64,000 nucleotides of DNA from Gordonia sp. 'Campus' (GCF_022206305.1 NZ_JAKOIW010000004.1:148188-212187), one strand, 5' to 3'. Positions 18,599-28,944 are shown, counted from the stretch's first letter. Notes: generated by a model not told the origin, from the letters alone. Numbers and translations: made by a program.

Positions 18599-19681
18599 TC
18601 AGCCCTCGATGGACGAGGCGTTCGGGATCAGATCGTCGAGATCACCGGCGCGCGATGTACTGCTCGAGCGGACGATCAGCTCGGGCTCGAGGACGACAGA
18701 TTCCGGGGTGCGTCCGGCGAGCACCTCCATCAGCAAACCGACCGCCCGTCTACCCATCTCGTGCATCGGCGAGCGGATCGTGGTGAGCGGGACGGCACCG
18801 CCGGCGGCGATCGGGGTGTCGTTGTAACCGACGAGCGCAACATCGTCGGGCACCCGGATGCCGCGGTCTCGCAGCGCGCCGAAGGCGCCGATGGCCGCGA
18901 AGTCGTTGGTCGCGAAGATCGCGTCGGGCACCGACCCGGTGGCGAGTAGGCGGTCGACGGCAGCCCGGCCACCGGCCGGGTCGAAGCCGGAATACACGAT
19001 CCGGTCGTCCGGGATCTCGATTCCGTGGTCGGCGTATGTCGCGACGATGCCGTTGGTCCGGTCGCGCGCGGTCGAGGCGAATTCCCAGCCGGCGAGCACG
19101 GCGACATCTCGCCGCCCCGTCTCGATGAGGTGTTCGCCCACCAACCGACCGCCCTCGACATCGTTCACCGTCGCGGACGGGTAGTCTCCGGCCGTCCGCG
19201 ACACGAGCGCGAATTTGATTCCCTGCGAATGGATCTCGTCGAGAAAGTGGTGATCGAGGTGTGCGTCGCCGTAGATCAGACCGTCGACGCGGCGATCGAT
19301 CATCATGCGGGTACGGGCGCGCTGGTTCTCCGGCTTGTCCAGCGAGTTGGTCACGAAGGTCGACAGCCCCGATTCGTAGGCGGCCTCCTCGATCCCCTCG
19401 TAGATCGTCGCGAGCACGTAGTCCTGCAGACGGGGAACGAGCACGCCGATCAGCCCTGACCGACGCGTCCGCAGGCTCGACGCCTGGGGGTTCGGCGAGT
19501 AGTCGTGATCGGCGGCGAATGCGCGGATGCGCGCGACGGTGTCGGAGGACCCCCATCGCAGTGCGGCATCCCCGGGCGTGTTGAGGACACGGGACACCGT
19601 CGACGGACTCACGCCCAGCTCCGTGGCGATCATGCGAAGCGTCAGCGGCCCCCTGGCAGGCCGTTCGGCTGGCTGTCTCAC
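18599..19681 (-). CDS. LacI-family transcriptional regulator
   Basis: 360 residues: LacI helix-turn-helix at about 13-35 (TLRMIATELGVSPSTVSRVLN) with hinge, then a periplasmic-binding-protein-like effector domain (IGVLVPRL, FATNDFAAIGA, VALVGYND). GTG 19681 is chosen because GAGGGG lies five bases upstream and the HTH then sits at the N-terminus as normal. It is divergent from the asparaginase-imidase operon across a region with three matching operator motifs, so it very likely represses that operon and itself. Effector unknown. Confidence 0.92.
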   Translation of the reverse strand: MRQPAERPARGPLTLRMIATELGVSPSTVSRVLNTPGDAALRWGSSDTVARIRAFAADHDYSPNPQASSLRTRRSGLIGVLVPRLQDYVLATIYEGIEEAAYESGLSTFVTNSLDKPENQRARTRMMIDRRVDGLIYGDAHLDHHFLDEIHSQGIKFALVSRTAGDYPSATVNDVEGGRLVGEHLIETGRRDVAVLAGWEFASTARDRTNGIVATYADHGIEIPDDRIVYSGFDPAGGRAAVDRLLATGSVPDAIFATNDFAAIGAFGALRDRGIRVPDDVALVGYNDTPIAAGGAVPLTTIRSPMHEMGRRAVGLLMEVLAGRTPESVVLEPELIVRSSSTSRAGDLDDLIPNASSIEG

Positions 19682-19744
19682 GCCGCCCCTCTCTCGTCGG
19701 TGGCCACATCGTACCCAACCCATCGTGTTACGCCTTGGTTTACA

Positions 19745-19790
19745 CAAACGTTTGGCGGAAGTTACACAAACGATTGCGCCAAACGTTTGG
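19745..19790. promoter_or_regulatory. three LacI-type operator motifs
   Basis: CAAACGTTTG, a perfect ten-base palindrome with the central CG step typical of LacI/GalR operators, occurs at 19745-19754 and at 19780-19789; the second extends to twelve bases, CCAAACGTTTGG (19779-19790). A one-mismatch copy, CAAACGATTG, lies at 19767-19776. Centres are 22 and 13 bases apart, so the first two face the same side of the helix. All lie between the divergent LacI regulator and the asparaginase operon. This is the strongest operator signal in the window. Confidence 0.85.
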
Positions 19791-19878
19791 GCTGTGCTTC
19801 ACTTCACTTCATGCACGTCACGCAGATCACAGATCGCCACGCCCGCCGGGGCGTCGGCGCCGGCCGGAGGGACCGCTG

Positions 19879-20979
19879 ATGGCGCGGGTCGCGGTCATCG
19901 CCACCGGCGGCACCATCGCCTCCGAGGCGACCGACACAGGGGTCGTGGCCACCCAGACGGCCGAGCGGCTGGTACGCGGCATGGGACTCGACGACGTCGA
20001 CGTCGAGACGCTCGATCTGATGACGGTCGGCTCCTATCGACTCACGCTCGGGCACCTACGCCGGATCAGCGACGCGGTGGCCGAACTCCTCGCCCGTTCC
20101 ACCCGACCGATCGACGGGATCGTGATCACCCACGGCACGGACACGATGGAGGAGACCGCGGTGCTCCTCGACCTCGTCCACGACGATCCGCGTCCGGTGG
20201 TCCTGACCGGCGCGCAACGCGCCGGTGACACCACCGACGGCGACGGGCCGACGAACCTGGCCGATGCCGTGCGCGTGGCGGCGTCGGAGGCGGCGCGAGA
20301 CCGAGGCGTCATGGTCGTCTTCGCCGGACGAATCGTCCCCGCTCGTGGCGCGCGGAAGATCCACACCACCGCCCTCGACGCATTCCGGTCGGTCGTCGCT
20401 CTCCCACTGGGAACCGTGCACGACGGCCACGTTCGCATCGGGTCGGCAGTGACGCGTCCGGCACCGCTGCCACGGCCGGACTCGTCCTTCGACCACACGC
20501 GCGTCGACCTCATCGACATCTATCCCGGCGCCGACGACGTGCTGGTTCGGGCCGCCGCACGCGCCGGGGCAGCCGGAATCGTGCTGGCCGGCACCGGGAT
20601 CGGCAACGGAAACGCCGACATCGTCGCGGCTGCAGCCGAACTCGTCGATGACGGGGTCGCCCTCGTTCTCTCCACCCGCGTCCCGGCCGGACCCGTGCGC
20701 GGCGTCTACGGCAACGGCGGAGGCGCCGACCTCGTCGCCGCCGGCGTGCCACCCGCCTCCGGACTGCCCGCCACGCAGGTGCGAATACTGCTGGCGCTGT
20801 TGATCTCCACCGGACTCACCACGGCACGACCGCTGCCGGAACTGATCGCGACCTACGCCGACTCGACGTCGGCGTGCACGGCGAACGCCCACACCGGTGA
20901 TCACCCCGACACAAACGATCACCCAGACATCAGCAATCACCCCGACATCAGCAATCACCCCGACATCAAGGAGGACTGA
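19879..20979 (+). CDS. asparaginase-family amidohydrolase
   Basis: 366 residues. The N-terminal ATGGTIAS (T12), HGTDTMEE (T87, D88) and a lysine in GARKIHTT (K160) match the catalytic residues of bacterial L-asparaginases (T12, T89, D90, K162 in E. coli AnsB). The active-site tyrosine equivalent near residue 25 is not evident, so the substrate may be another carboxylate amide. No signal peptide: cytoplasmic. ATG 19879 has GGAGG eight bases upstream. The C-terminal 35 residues are a degenerate His/Pro/Asp repeat unlike the family. First gene of the LacI-controlled operon; it may hydrolyse the half-amide formed by the next enzyme. Confidence 0.82.
   Translation: MARVAVIATGGTIASEATDTGVVATQTAERLVRGMGLDDVDVETLDLMTVGSYRLTLGHLRRISDAVAELLARSTRPIDGIVITHGTDTMEETAVLLDLVHDDPRPVVLTGAQRAGDTTDGDGPTNLADAVRVAASEAARDRGVMVVFAGRIVPARGARKIHTTALDAFRSVVALPLGTVHDGHVRIGSAVTRPAPLPRPDSSFDHTRVDLIDIYPGADDVLVRAAARAGAAGIVLAGTGIGNGNADIVAAAAELVDDGVALVLSTRVPAGPVRGVYGNGGGADLVAAGVPPASGLPATQVRILLALLISTGLTTARPLPELIATYADSTSACTANAHTGDHPDTNDHPDISNHPDISNHPDIKED
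20899..20970 (+). repeat. 18-base tandem repeat in the asparaginase-family 3' end
   Basis: Four 18-base units (20899-20916, 20917-20934, 20935-20952, 20953-20970) encode DHPDTN, DHPDIS, NHPDIS and NHPDIK at the C-terminus. Units 3 and 4 differ at one base. The last unit ends in AAG, which forms the first bases of the AAGGAGG ribosome-binding site of the next gene. In-frame and likely variable in copy number. Confidence 0.9.
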
Positions 20980-20982
20980 ACA

Positions 20983-21861
20983 ATGGCCAAAGAAATCTTC
21001 GTTGCCTTCGGCATCGACGTCGACGCGGTCGGCGGCTGGCTCGGCTCGTACGGTGGCGAGAACTCGCCCGGCGACATCTCGCGCGGCGTGTTCGCCGGCG
21101 AGGTCGGAGTGCCCCGGCTCAACAACCTGCTGGCGAAATACGATCTCCCGGCGACCTGGTTCTGGCCGGGCCACTCCATCGAGACCTTCCCCGAGCAGTT
21201 CGATCAGGTCGTCGCGGCGGGTCACGAGATCGGCCTCCATGGCTACAGCCACGAGAACCCGATCGCGATGACCCGCGAGCAGGAGTCCGAGATCCTCGAC
21301 CACTGCATCGATCTCATCGGCAACCGAACGGGCAAGCGACCCACCGGTTACGTGGCACCGTGGTGGGAGTTCAGCAAGGTCACCAACGAACTCCTGGTCG
21401 AGCGCGGCATCACCTACGACCACTCGCTCATGCACCGCGACTTCGAACCGTACTACGTCCGGGTCGGCGACTCGTGGACGCCCATCGACTATGACAAACC
21501 CGCCTCGGAGTGGATGAAACCCCTTGTGCGCGGCGAAGAAACCGACCTGGTCGAGATCCCGGCGAGCTGGTACCTCGACGACCTGCCCCCGATGATGTTC
21601 ATCAAGGGCAGCCCGAACAGCCACGGCTTCGTCAACCCACGGCACATCGAGGAGATGTGGCGCGACCAGTTCGACTGGGTCTACCGCGAAAGCGACTACG
21701 CGGTCTTCACTTTCACCATCCACCCCGATGTCTCCGGACGCCCGCAGGTGCTGTTGATGCTCGAACGACTCATCGAGCACATCAACACCCACGACGGCGT
21801 CCGCTGGGCGAACTTCGACACCATCGCCGAGGACTTCAAGAAGCGGTCCCCGCGCGGCTGA
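20983..21861 (+). CDS. polysaccharide-deacetylase-family hydrolase, candidate cyclic imidase
   Basis: 292 residues, NodB/PuuE-type fold. The N-terminal metal motif has DVD acids ([17 protein letters not shown]12 and D14), and HGYSHE supplies histidines (H86, H90). No signal peptide or cell-wall-binding domain, so peptidoglycan or chitin deacetylation is unlikely. Length and the [18 protein letters not shown] and [11 protein letters not shown] segments resemble what I recall of Pseudomonas cyclic imide hydrolase (about 293 residues) and PuuE allantoinases. The reaction would be ring opening of a cyclic imide to a half-amide. AAGGAGG lies eight bases before the ATG. Substrate is an inference. 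Confidence 0.7.
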   Translation: MAKEIFVAFGIDVDAVGGWLGSYGGENSPGDISRGVFAGEVGVPRLNNLLAKYDLPATWFWPGHSIETFPEQFDQVVAAGHEIGLHGYSHENPIAMTREQESEILDHCIDLIGNRTGKRPTGYVAPWWEFSKVTNELLVERGITYDHSLMHRDFEPYYVRVGDSWTPIDYDKPASEWMKPLVRGEETDLVEIPASWYLDDLPPMMFIKGSPNSHGFVNPRHIEEMWRDQFDWVYRESDYAVFTFTIHPDVSGRPQVLLMLERLIEHINTHDGVRWANFDTIAEDFKKRSPRG

Positions 21862-21960
21862 GCACCACCGCGCCCATTCCCCCTTCGCGTCAACCCCTCG
21901 ACTCAACCCCCACCGCCTTACCCCCCACCGACTCAACCCTCTGAGCAAGAGAGCACAACC

Positions 21961-23337
21961 ATGTCTCAACCCACCACACCCCCGACCGCGGGGCTGCGGC
22001 GCGTCACCGGCAAGGAGACCCGTCGCGCATCCGGAATCGCGTTCTTCGCGTGGACGATCGCGGTGTACGACTTCATCCTCTTCGGGACGTTGCTCCCGCG
22101 GATCGAGGAGTCGTTCGGCTGGACCACCAGTCACGCGCTCCTGGTCTCCACCCTCGTCAGCGTCGGCACCGCCATCGTGGTTCTCCTCGTGGGTCCCATG
22201 GTCGACAAGCTCGGACGCCGCAAGGGCATGATCATCTCCGTCGGCGGCACGGCTGCATCGTCGGCGGCCACCGCCGCGACATTCGGCGCGACATCGCTCA
22301 TCGGAGTCCGCGCGATCAGCGGCCTGGGCCTCGCCGAACAGTCGGTCAACGCCACCTACCTCAACGAGCTCTACGAGCTCACCGAGGACGAGAAGATCAA
22401 GAAGCGTCGGGGCTTCGTCTACTCGATGGTCCAGACCGGCTGGCCCGCAGGCGCACTGCTCGCCGCCGGATTCGTCGCCGTCGTGACGGCGATCTTCGGC
22501 GCCGATTCCTGGCGAATCGCCTTCCTACTGGCCACCGTTCCGGCGGTCATCGTCGCGCTCGTGTGCCGCACCCTGAAGGAGAGCCCGCAGTTCGAGGCAC
22601 AGCATGCGGTCAAGCAACTCCGTAAGGCCGGCAAGCACGAGGAGGCCGAAGCACTGGCCGCCGCGACCGCAACGGTCGAGCAGACCTCGGCTCCGTTCAA
22701 GCGGATCTTCACCGGCAAGCACCTGCGCAACACCGTCGTGTTGTCGCTGGCGTGGCTGTTCAACTGGTTCGCGATCCAGACCTTCTCGGTCCTCGGCACC
22801 ACGGTGCTGGAGAAGGGCAAGGGAATCGACGCCTCGAGCACCCTGATCCTCGTGGTCCTGTCCAACCTCGTCGCGGTCGCGGGCTACCTCGCCCACGGCT
22901 GGGCGGGCGACCGTTTCGGCCGCCGCAACACGATTGCCGTCGGCTGGCTGCTGTCGGGCCTGTTCTTCGGCGCGATGCTGCTGGGACCGTCGGATCAGAT
23001 CTTCGTTCTCGTCACATACATGATGGGGTTGTTCTTCCTCCTCGGCCCGTACGCCGCGATCATGTTCTTCCAGGCCGAGTGTTTCGACACCGATTGCCGC
23101 GCAACCGGAAGCGCGTTCATCGGCGCCATGTCCCAACCCGGTGCGATCATCTCGGGCTTCATCCTCACCGGTCTCACCGCCGCGTCGATCGGTTACTCGA
23201 CGGCTGCTCTCTGGGTCGGCGCGCTCGGCGCCATCGCCTCGGCCGTGATCGTGCTCGGTGCCCGCAAAGTCGTCGACGCCCCGCCCCAGGCGGGCGTCCC
23301 CGCGGGTCCCACGACGACGGCGGGAGCCCAGGCATGA
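21961..23337 (+). CDS. MHS-family metabolite/H+ symporter
   Basis: 458-residue inner-membrane transporter of the major facilitator superfamily with twelve hydrophobic segments. The loop signature VDKLGRRKGM lies near residue 80, with a second-half equivalent GDRFGRRNTI. Overall look is that of the MHS/aromatic-acid-sugar symporters, which usually import organic acids. It sits in the middle of the LacI-controlled operon and overlaps the next gene by ATGA, so it is the likely importer of the operon's substrate. The 99-base gap before it contains degenerate GACTCAACCC repeats. Confidence 0.85.
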   Translation: MSQPTTPPTAGLRRVTGKETRRASGIAFFAWTIAVYDFILFGTLLPRIEESFGWTTSHALLVSTLVSVGTAIVVLLVGPMVDKLGRRKGMIISVGGTAASSAATAATFGATSLIGVRAISGLGLAEQSVNATYLNELYELTEDEKIKKRRGFVYSMVQTGWPAGALLAAGFVAVVTAIFGADSWRIAFLLATVPAVIVALVCRTLKESPQFEAQHAVKQLRKAGKHEEAEALAAATATVEQTSAPFKRIFTGKHLRNTVVLSLAWLFNWFAIQTFSVLGTTVLEKGKGIDASSTLILVVLSNLVAVAGYLAHGWAGDRFGRRNTIAVGWLLSGLFFGAMLLGPSDQIFVLVTYMMGLFFLLGPYAAIMFFQAECFDTDCRATGSAFIGAMSQPGAIISGFILTGLTAASIGYSTAALWVGALGAIASAVIVLGARKVVDAPPQAGVPAGPTTTAGAQA

Positions 23338-24098
23338 GCGATCCGAGTGTCGCGATGATCACCGGCGCCGCATCGGGTATCGGCGCGGCCACGGCTGTGT
23401 GCCTCGCCGAACGCGGTGTGCGCGTGGGAATCGGGACCTTCCCGGGCGATCCGCACGACCCCGAGTCGACGCTCCGGGACGTGCACGACGCCGGCGGCGA
23501 GGGGCGCATCGTCGAAGTGGATGTGCGTTCCACCGAGTCGGTGGATGCCTTCGCCGACGAACTCGTATCCGCCTGGGGCCGTGTCGACATCGCGGTGGCC
23601 AACGCGGGCATCCTGCGGGAGGCGTCGTTCGATTCGATCACCGACGTCCAGTGGCACGACATGATGGATGTCGACCTGCACGGGGTGATGCGCACGGCGC
23701 GTGCCGGCCTGCGCCACATGGGCGAAGGCGGCTCGGTGACGGTGATCTCGTCGATCGCCGGCGGCGTCTACGGCTGGCAGAACCACGCCCACTATGCGAC
23801 AGCCAAAGCCGGGGTCGTCGGCCTGGCACGAAGTCTCGCCGTCGAGTACGGGCCCCGGGGCATCCGCGCCAACGCCATCATCCCCGGCCTCATCCGTACC
23901 CCGCAGTCCACCGATGCGGTCAACTCACTCGGACCGGAAGGGCTCGACCGCGCGGGCGACTACATCCCGTGGGGCCGAGTCGGACACCCCCGCGAGGTCG
24001 CCGAGGTCATCGCCTTCCTGTCGAGTCCTCAGGCGTCGTATGTCAGCGGTCAGGCGATCGTCGTCGACGGCGCCCTGACCACCGCCATGCGTGACTGA
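23334..24098 (+). CDS. short-chain dehydrogenase/reductase (first copy)
   Basis: 254 residues, classical SDR. Cofactor loop TGAASGIG (10-17), NAG (90-92), catalytic S140, Y154 and K158 (HYATAKAG). The C-terminus ends in the usual SGQAIVVDGA segment. ATG 23334 overlaps the transporter stop (ATGA). FabG-like members oxidise or reduce hydroxy/keto groups with NAD(P); an operon substrate bearing an alcohol is implied, but not which. Confidence 0.88.
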   Translation: MSDPSVAMITGAASGIGAATAVCLAERGVRVGIGTFPGDPHDPESTLRDVHDAGGEGRIVEVDVRSTESVDAFADELVSAWGRVDIAVANAGILREASFDSITDVQWHDMMDVDLHGVMRTARAGLRHMGEGGSVTVISSIAGGVYGWQNHAHYATAKAGVVGLARSLAVEYGPRGIRANAIIPGLIRTPQSTDAVNSLGPEGLDRAGDYIPWGRVGHPREVAEVIAFLSSPQASYVSGQAIVVDGALTTAMRD

Positions 24099-24124
24099 AT
24101 GCACCATCCCGGAGAGGATCTGAC

Positions 24125-24862
24125 ATGACCGGACTGTTGGAGGGACGACGGGCGCTGGTGACCGGCGCTGCGTCGGGTATCGGACGCGCGATCGCCGCGG
24201 CCTACGTCGCCGAGGGAGCGGTGGTGACCCTCGCCGACCGCGATACACGGGTCGAGGAGGTGGCGGACGAGGTCGGCGCGCGCCGCGGTGTCGTCCTCGA
24301 CGCGACGATCGAGACCGAAGTCGACGGGCTGGTGAACCAGATCGTCGACGACGACGGTGGACTCGACATCCTCGTGTGCTCGCACGGCATCCTCACCCAG
24401 TCGCCCACCGTGGACATGCCGACCGAGCTGTGGCGCGAGACCGTCGACATCGACCTGACGAGCGTCTTTCTGCTCAACCGTGCGGCGCTCCGGCCGATGC
24501 TCGCGCAAGGTGGCGGACGCATCATCAACGTGGCGTCTCAGTTGGCCATCAAAGGCGGTGTCTCGCTGGCTCATTACGCCGCGGCGAAGGCGGGCGTCAT
24601 CGCGATGTCGAAGTCGATCGCGCTCGAGACGGCCGCGCAGGGCGTCCTGGTGAACGCGATCGCCCCCGGGCCCATCGACACGCCGATGGTCGACGGCATC
24701 GACGACGAGTGGAAGCGCAGCAAGCGTGCGGAGCTGCCGCTGGGCCGATTCGGACGACCCGAGGAGATCGCGCCGGTGGCAGTGCTTCTCGCCTCCGACC
24801 CGGGTGGCAATCTGTTCGTCGGGCAGGTACTCGGCCCCAACTCCGGCGACGTGATGCCCTGA
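24125..24862 (+). CDS. short-chain dehydrogenase/reductase (second copy, atypical NAG motif)
   Basis: 245 residues. Cofactor loop TGAASGIG at 13-20, S138, Y151 and K155 (HYAAAKAG) are intact. The structural NNAG motif reads VCSHG (84-88), an uncommon substitution next to the cofactor. It is only distantly similar to the preceding SDR, so this is not a recent duplication. GAGAGG lies seven bases before ATG 24125, and the stop overlaps the next start as TGATG. Probably catalyses a second redox step in the same pathway. Confidence 0.86.
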   Translation: MTGLLEGRRALVTGAASGIGRAIAAAYVAEGAVVTLADRDTRVEEVADEVGARRGVVLDATIETEVDGLVNQIVDDDGGLDILVCSHGILTQSPTVDMPTELWRETVDIDLTSVFLLNRAALRPMLAQGGGRIINVASQLAIKGGVSLAHYAAAKAGVIAMSKSIALETAAQGVLVNAIAPGPIDTPMVDGIDDEWKRSKRAELPLGRFGRPEEIAPVAVLLASDPGGNLFVGQVLGPNSGDVMP

Positions 24863-25125
24863 TGTGTGGGGGTTGCGCAGGGGCACCACCGGATTGGGCG
24901 GCCGAGTTCGTGAGCGGTCCGCGGCAGCGCGCCGCGGTCGCCACACGGATGATGCAGGTGTTGCGACGCGACACCGTCCGGGCGATCCCGTCGGGCTGGG
25001 TGATCAGCTCCCCCACCGGGTCGGCGGCGGTGTGCCGTACCTATGACGAGCTCGTCGCCGCGGTCTCGCGGCGGAGCGGAGTCGACGTCGCCGCCGTCCG
25101 GGAGCAGGGCCTGCCTCATCGGTGA
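24862..25125 (+). CDS. 87-residue CxxC protein of unknown function
   Basis: Small protein starting MCGGCAGAPPDW: a CxxC at residues 2-5 directly after the start methionine, then a weakly helical region with one further cysteine (AAVCRTYDEL) and no membrane segment or signal. I do not recognise the family. Its ATG overlaps the second SDR stop (TGATG) and the frame is open to a TGA at 25123, with GC-rich third positions like its neighbours, which supports a real coupled gene. The CxxC could bind zinc or act as a redox pair. Last gene of the operon. Confidence 0.62.
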   Translation: MCGGCAGAPPDWAAEFVSGPRQRAAVATRMMQVLRRDTVRAIPSGWVISSPTGSAAVCRTYDELVAAVSRRSGVDVAAVREQGLPHR

Positions 25126-25174
25126 ACGACCCTCCTCTGTGATCGACCCCTCCGCGCCGGACCCCGATACGCAC

Positions 25175-25206
25175 AGCGGGCCCGCACCTTTCGGTGCGGG
25201 CCCGCT
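25175..25206. terminator. terminator, catabolic operon / ilvC
   Basis: Perfect 14-base-pair stem, arm AGCGGGCCCGCACC (25175-25188) with 25193-25206, and a TTTC loop. It lies 49 bases past the CxxC gene and 12 bases past the ilvC stop on the other strand, so it can end both transcripts. Confidence 0.88.
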
Positions 25207-25218
25207 TGTGGTTGTGAC

Positions 25219-26316
<1,098 letters not shown>

Positions 26317-26348
26317 TCAGTGGCGCACGGCGACAGCGGGATTCCTTG

Positions 26349-26852
26349 TCAGCGGTTGGCCGACATGCTCTTCGGTCCCCGACCGAGGGTCACCGCGCCG
26401 GATTGCGCGATCTCCCGGATTCCATACGGATCGAGCATCCGCAGAAGTGCTTCGAGTTTCTCCGACGTACCCGTCGCCTCGATGGTGAGCGATTCCGGCG
26501 ACACGTCGATCACCTTGGCGCGGAAAAGGTTCACCACCTCGATGACCTCGGTGCGGACGGTGGAGTCCGACCGCACCTTGACCATCATGAGTTCGCGGGA
26601 CACCGAGCTCCCCGGGTCCTGCTCGACGATCTTGATCACGTTGATCAGCTTGTTGAGCTGCTTGGTGACCTGCTCGAGCGGGAAATCCTCGACGGAGACC
26701 ATGATCGTCATCCGCGAGATGCCCTTGAGTTCGGTGGGGCCGACGGCCAGCGACTCGATGTTGAAGCCGCGTCGCGAGAACAGCGCGGAGATGCGCGCCA
26801 GGACGCCCGGACGGTCTTCGACCAGGACGCTGAGGGTATGGGTGGTGCTCAC
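26349..26852 (-). CDS. ilvN: acetolactate synthase small (regulatory) subunit
   Basis: 167 residues with an N-terminal ACT domain (about 1-80: [29 protein letters not shown]) and a second regulatory half. It confers valine feedback inhibition on IlvB. Its GTG overlaps the ilvB stop (GTGA), so the subunits are translated in balance. Length and order match M. tuberculosis ilvB1-ilvN-ilvC. Confidence 0.96.
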   Translation of the reverse strand: MSTTHTLSVLVEDRPGVLARISALFSRRGFNIESLAVGPTELKGISRMTIMVSVEDFPLEQVTKQLNKLINVIKIVEQDPGSSVSRELMMVKVRSDSTVRTEVIEVVNLFRAKVIDVSPESLTIEATGTSEKLEALLRMLDPYGIREIAQSGAVTLGRGPKSMSANR

Positions 26853-28813
26853 TGCTCGTCCTTCTGGTTTGCGCGGTCGGCCGGTGCGTTCTCGACCGTC
26901 TGATGGCCGTCCATCGCCTGGTGGATCTCCACCGGACCCGACGCCGACTCGTCGTCGTCGAACAGCGGCCGGATGTCACGAGCGGCCATGATCTCGTCGT
27001 TGCCGGTGCCGGCGGCGACCATCGGCCACACCTGGGCGTCCTTGCCGACGATGAAGTCGATGACCACCGGACGGTCGTTGATCTCGCGCGCCTTCGCGAT
27101 CACCTCGTCGACGTCCTCCTCGCGCTCGACGCGGAAAGCCACACAGCCCAGCGCCTCCGAGAGCTTGACGAAGTCCGGGATCATCCGCGAATGGGTCGAC
27201 AGATCGGTGTTCGAGTAGCGCTCCTCGTAGAACAGCGTCTGCCACTGACGAACCATGCCCAGATTGCCGTTGTTGATCAGCGCCACCTTGATCGGGATGC
27301 CCTCGATCGCGCAGGTGGCGAGTTCCTGATTGGTCATCTGGAAGCAGCCGTCACCGTCGATCGCCCACACCTCGGCGGACGGGTCGGCGGCCTTGGCGCC
27401 CATCGCGGCGGGCACCGCGTAGCCCATCGTGCCCAGACCACCGGAGTTGAGCCAGGTGCGCGGCTTCTCGTAGGAGATGAACTGCGCCGCCCACATCTGG
27501 TGCTGACCGACGCCCGCGCAGTACACCGCGTCGGGCCCGGCCGCCTTGCCGAGCGCCTGGATGACGAACTCCGGGGACATCGAACCGTCGGTCTGACGGT
27601 CGTAGCTCAGCGGGTAGGTCTGGCGCAGGTTCGCCAGGTAGGACCACCACTGCGAGATGTCCGGGGTGGAGCCGCTCGTGGCCCGCTCGTCGCGCAGCGC
27701 CTCGGTCAGCTCGGCGATGACAGCCTTGCAGTCACCCACGATCGGGACATCGACCGGACGGTTCTTGCCGATCTCGGCGGGGTCGATGTCGGCGTGGATG
27801 ACCTTCGCGCCGGGCGCGAACGACGACAGCTGGCCGGTCACCCGGTCGTCGAAGCGCGCACCCAGGGTGATCAGCAGGTCGCTGCGCTGCAGGCCGGCGA
27901 CGGCGGCGACCGTCCCGTGCATGCCCGGCATGCCGAGGTGCAGGTCGTGACTGTCGGGGAAGGCACCCCGCGCCATCAGCGTGGTGACCACCGGGATGCC
28001 GGTCAGCTCGGCGAGTTCGAGCAGTTCGGCGGATGCGTTGGCCTTGATGACGCCGCCACCCACGTAGAGCACCGGCGACTTCGCGGCGTTGATGAGCCGA
28101 GCCGCCTCGCGGACCTGCTTGCCGTGCGGCTTGGTCACCGGGCGGTAGCCGGGCAGGTCGATCTGCGGCGGCCACGAGAAGGTGGTCTGCGACTGCAGGA
28201 TGTCCTTCGGGATGTCGACCAGGACCGCGCCGGGGCGACCGCTCTCGGCGATGTGGAAGGCCTCGGCGATGGTCTTGGGGATGTCGATCGCGCGGCTGAC
28301 CAGGAAGTTGTGCTTGGTGATCGGCATGGTGATACCGGAGATGTCGGCTTCCTGGAAGGCATCGGTGCCGATGAGCGCCCGGCCGACCTGACCGGTGATC
28401 GCGACGACGGGCACGGAGTCCATCTGGGCGTCTGCCAGCGGGGTCACCAGGTTGGTGGCGCCCGGACCGGACGTTGCCATCATGACGCCCGCACGGCCGG
28501 CGACCTGGGCGTAACCGGTCGCGGCGTGACCTGCGCCCTGTTCGTGGCGCACGAGCACGTGACGGACCCGCTGAGAATCGAGAAGCGGATCGTAGACAGG
28601 CAGGACCGCGCCTCCCGGAATACCGAAGACGACCTCGACACCGAGTTCCTCGAGCGAGCGGACCACGGACTGGGCGCCGCTGACGCGCTCGGGCGCGACC
28701 GTGTGCTGGGTTACCGCACGGAGGTTGCCCGCCGCCGGAGACTGCTGTCGCAATCCTGCGTTGCGCGTCGGCTCATTACGGCCGGCGTCGGTGCGTGCTG
28801 TTGGTGCGCTCAC
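26849..28813 (-). CDS. ilvB: acetolactate synthase large (catalytic) subunit
   Basis: 654 residues, thiamine-diphosphate enzyme that condenses pyruvate with pyruvate or 2-ketobutyrate. Three domains: N-terminal catalytic domain with the activating glutamate in [14 protein letters not shown] (E91), a central FAD-binding domain, and a C-terminal ThDP domain with [10 protein letters not shown] ... INNGNLG. GTG 28813 follows GAGGA by seven bases; the frame runs on upstream into the terminator hairpin, so longer starts are excluded. First gene of the operon, controlled by the attenuator directly upstream. Confidence 0.96.
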   Translation of the reverse strand: MSAPTARTDAGRNEPTRNAGLRQQSPAAGNLRAVTQHTVAPERVSGAQSVVRSLEELGVEVVFGIPGGAVLPVYDPLLDSQRVRHVLVRHEQGAGHAATGYAQVAGRAGVMMATSGPGATNLVTPLADAQMDSVPVVAITGQVGRALIGTDAFQEADISGITMPITKHNFLVSRAIDIPKTIAEAFHIAESGRPGAVLVDIPKDILQSQTTFSWPPQIDLPGYRPVTKPHGKQVREAARLINAAKSPVLYVGGGVIKANASAELLELAELTGIPVVTTLMARGAFPDSHDLHLGMPGMHGTVAAVAGLQRSDLLITLGARFDDRVTGQLSSFAPGAKVIHADIDPAEIGKNRPVDVPIVGDCKAVIAELTEALRDERATSGSTPDISQWWSYLANLRQTYPLSYDRQTDGSMSPEFVIQALGKAAGPDAVYCAGVGQHQMWAAQFISYEKPRTWLNSGGLGTMGYAVPAAMGAKAADPSAEVWAIDGDGCFQMTNQELATCAIEGIPIKVALINNGNLGMVRQWQTLFYEERYSNTDLSTHSRMIPDFVKLSEALGCVAFRVEREEDVDEVIAKAREINDRPVVIDFIVGKDAQVWPMVAAGTGNDEIMAARDIRPLFDDDESASGPVEIHQAMDGHQTVENAPADRANQKDEQ

Positions 28814-28871
28814 TGCACGATCCTCATCTTGGTTGTGGAATCCGATATCCGTGATGGAACTGCCTGGCATG

Positions 28872-28905
28872 AAAAAACCCCCGACAGCTTCAGCTGTTCG
28901 AGGGT
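28872..28905 (-). terminator. attenuator terminator of ilvBNC
   Basis: On the minus strand, ACCCTCG and ACAGC (28899-28905 and 28893-28897, one A bulged at 28898) pair with GCTGT and CGGGGGT (28877-28888) around a UGAA loop, and six U follow (28872-28877). It is the only hairpin here with a full U tract. It lies downstream of a branched-chain leader peptide and upstream of ilvB, the arrangement of a transcription attenuator. Confidence 0.88.
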
Positions 28906-28944
28906 GGCGCGTCGATGCCGGTTGGGGGTCTGCGAGGTGACCGG

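Noticed and set aside
20899..20970. CRISPR-like array
   Set aside because: Units are contiguous 18-mers inside a reading frame, with no spacers.
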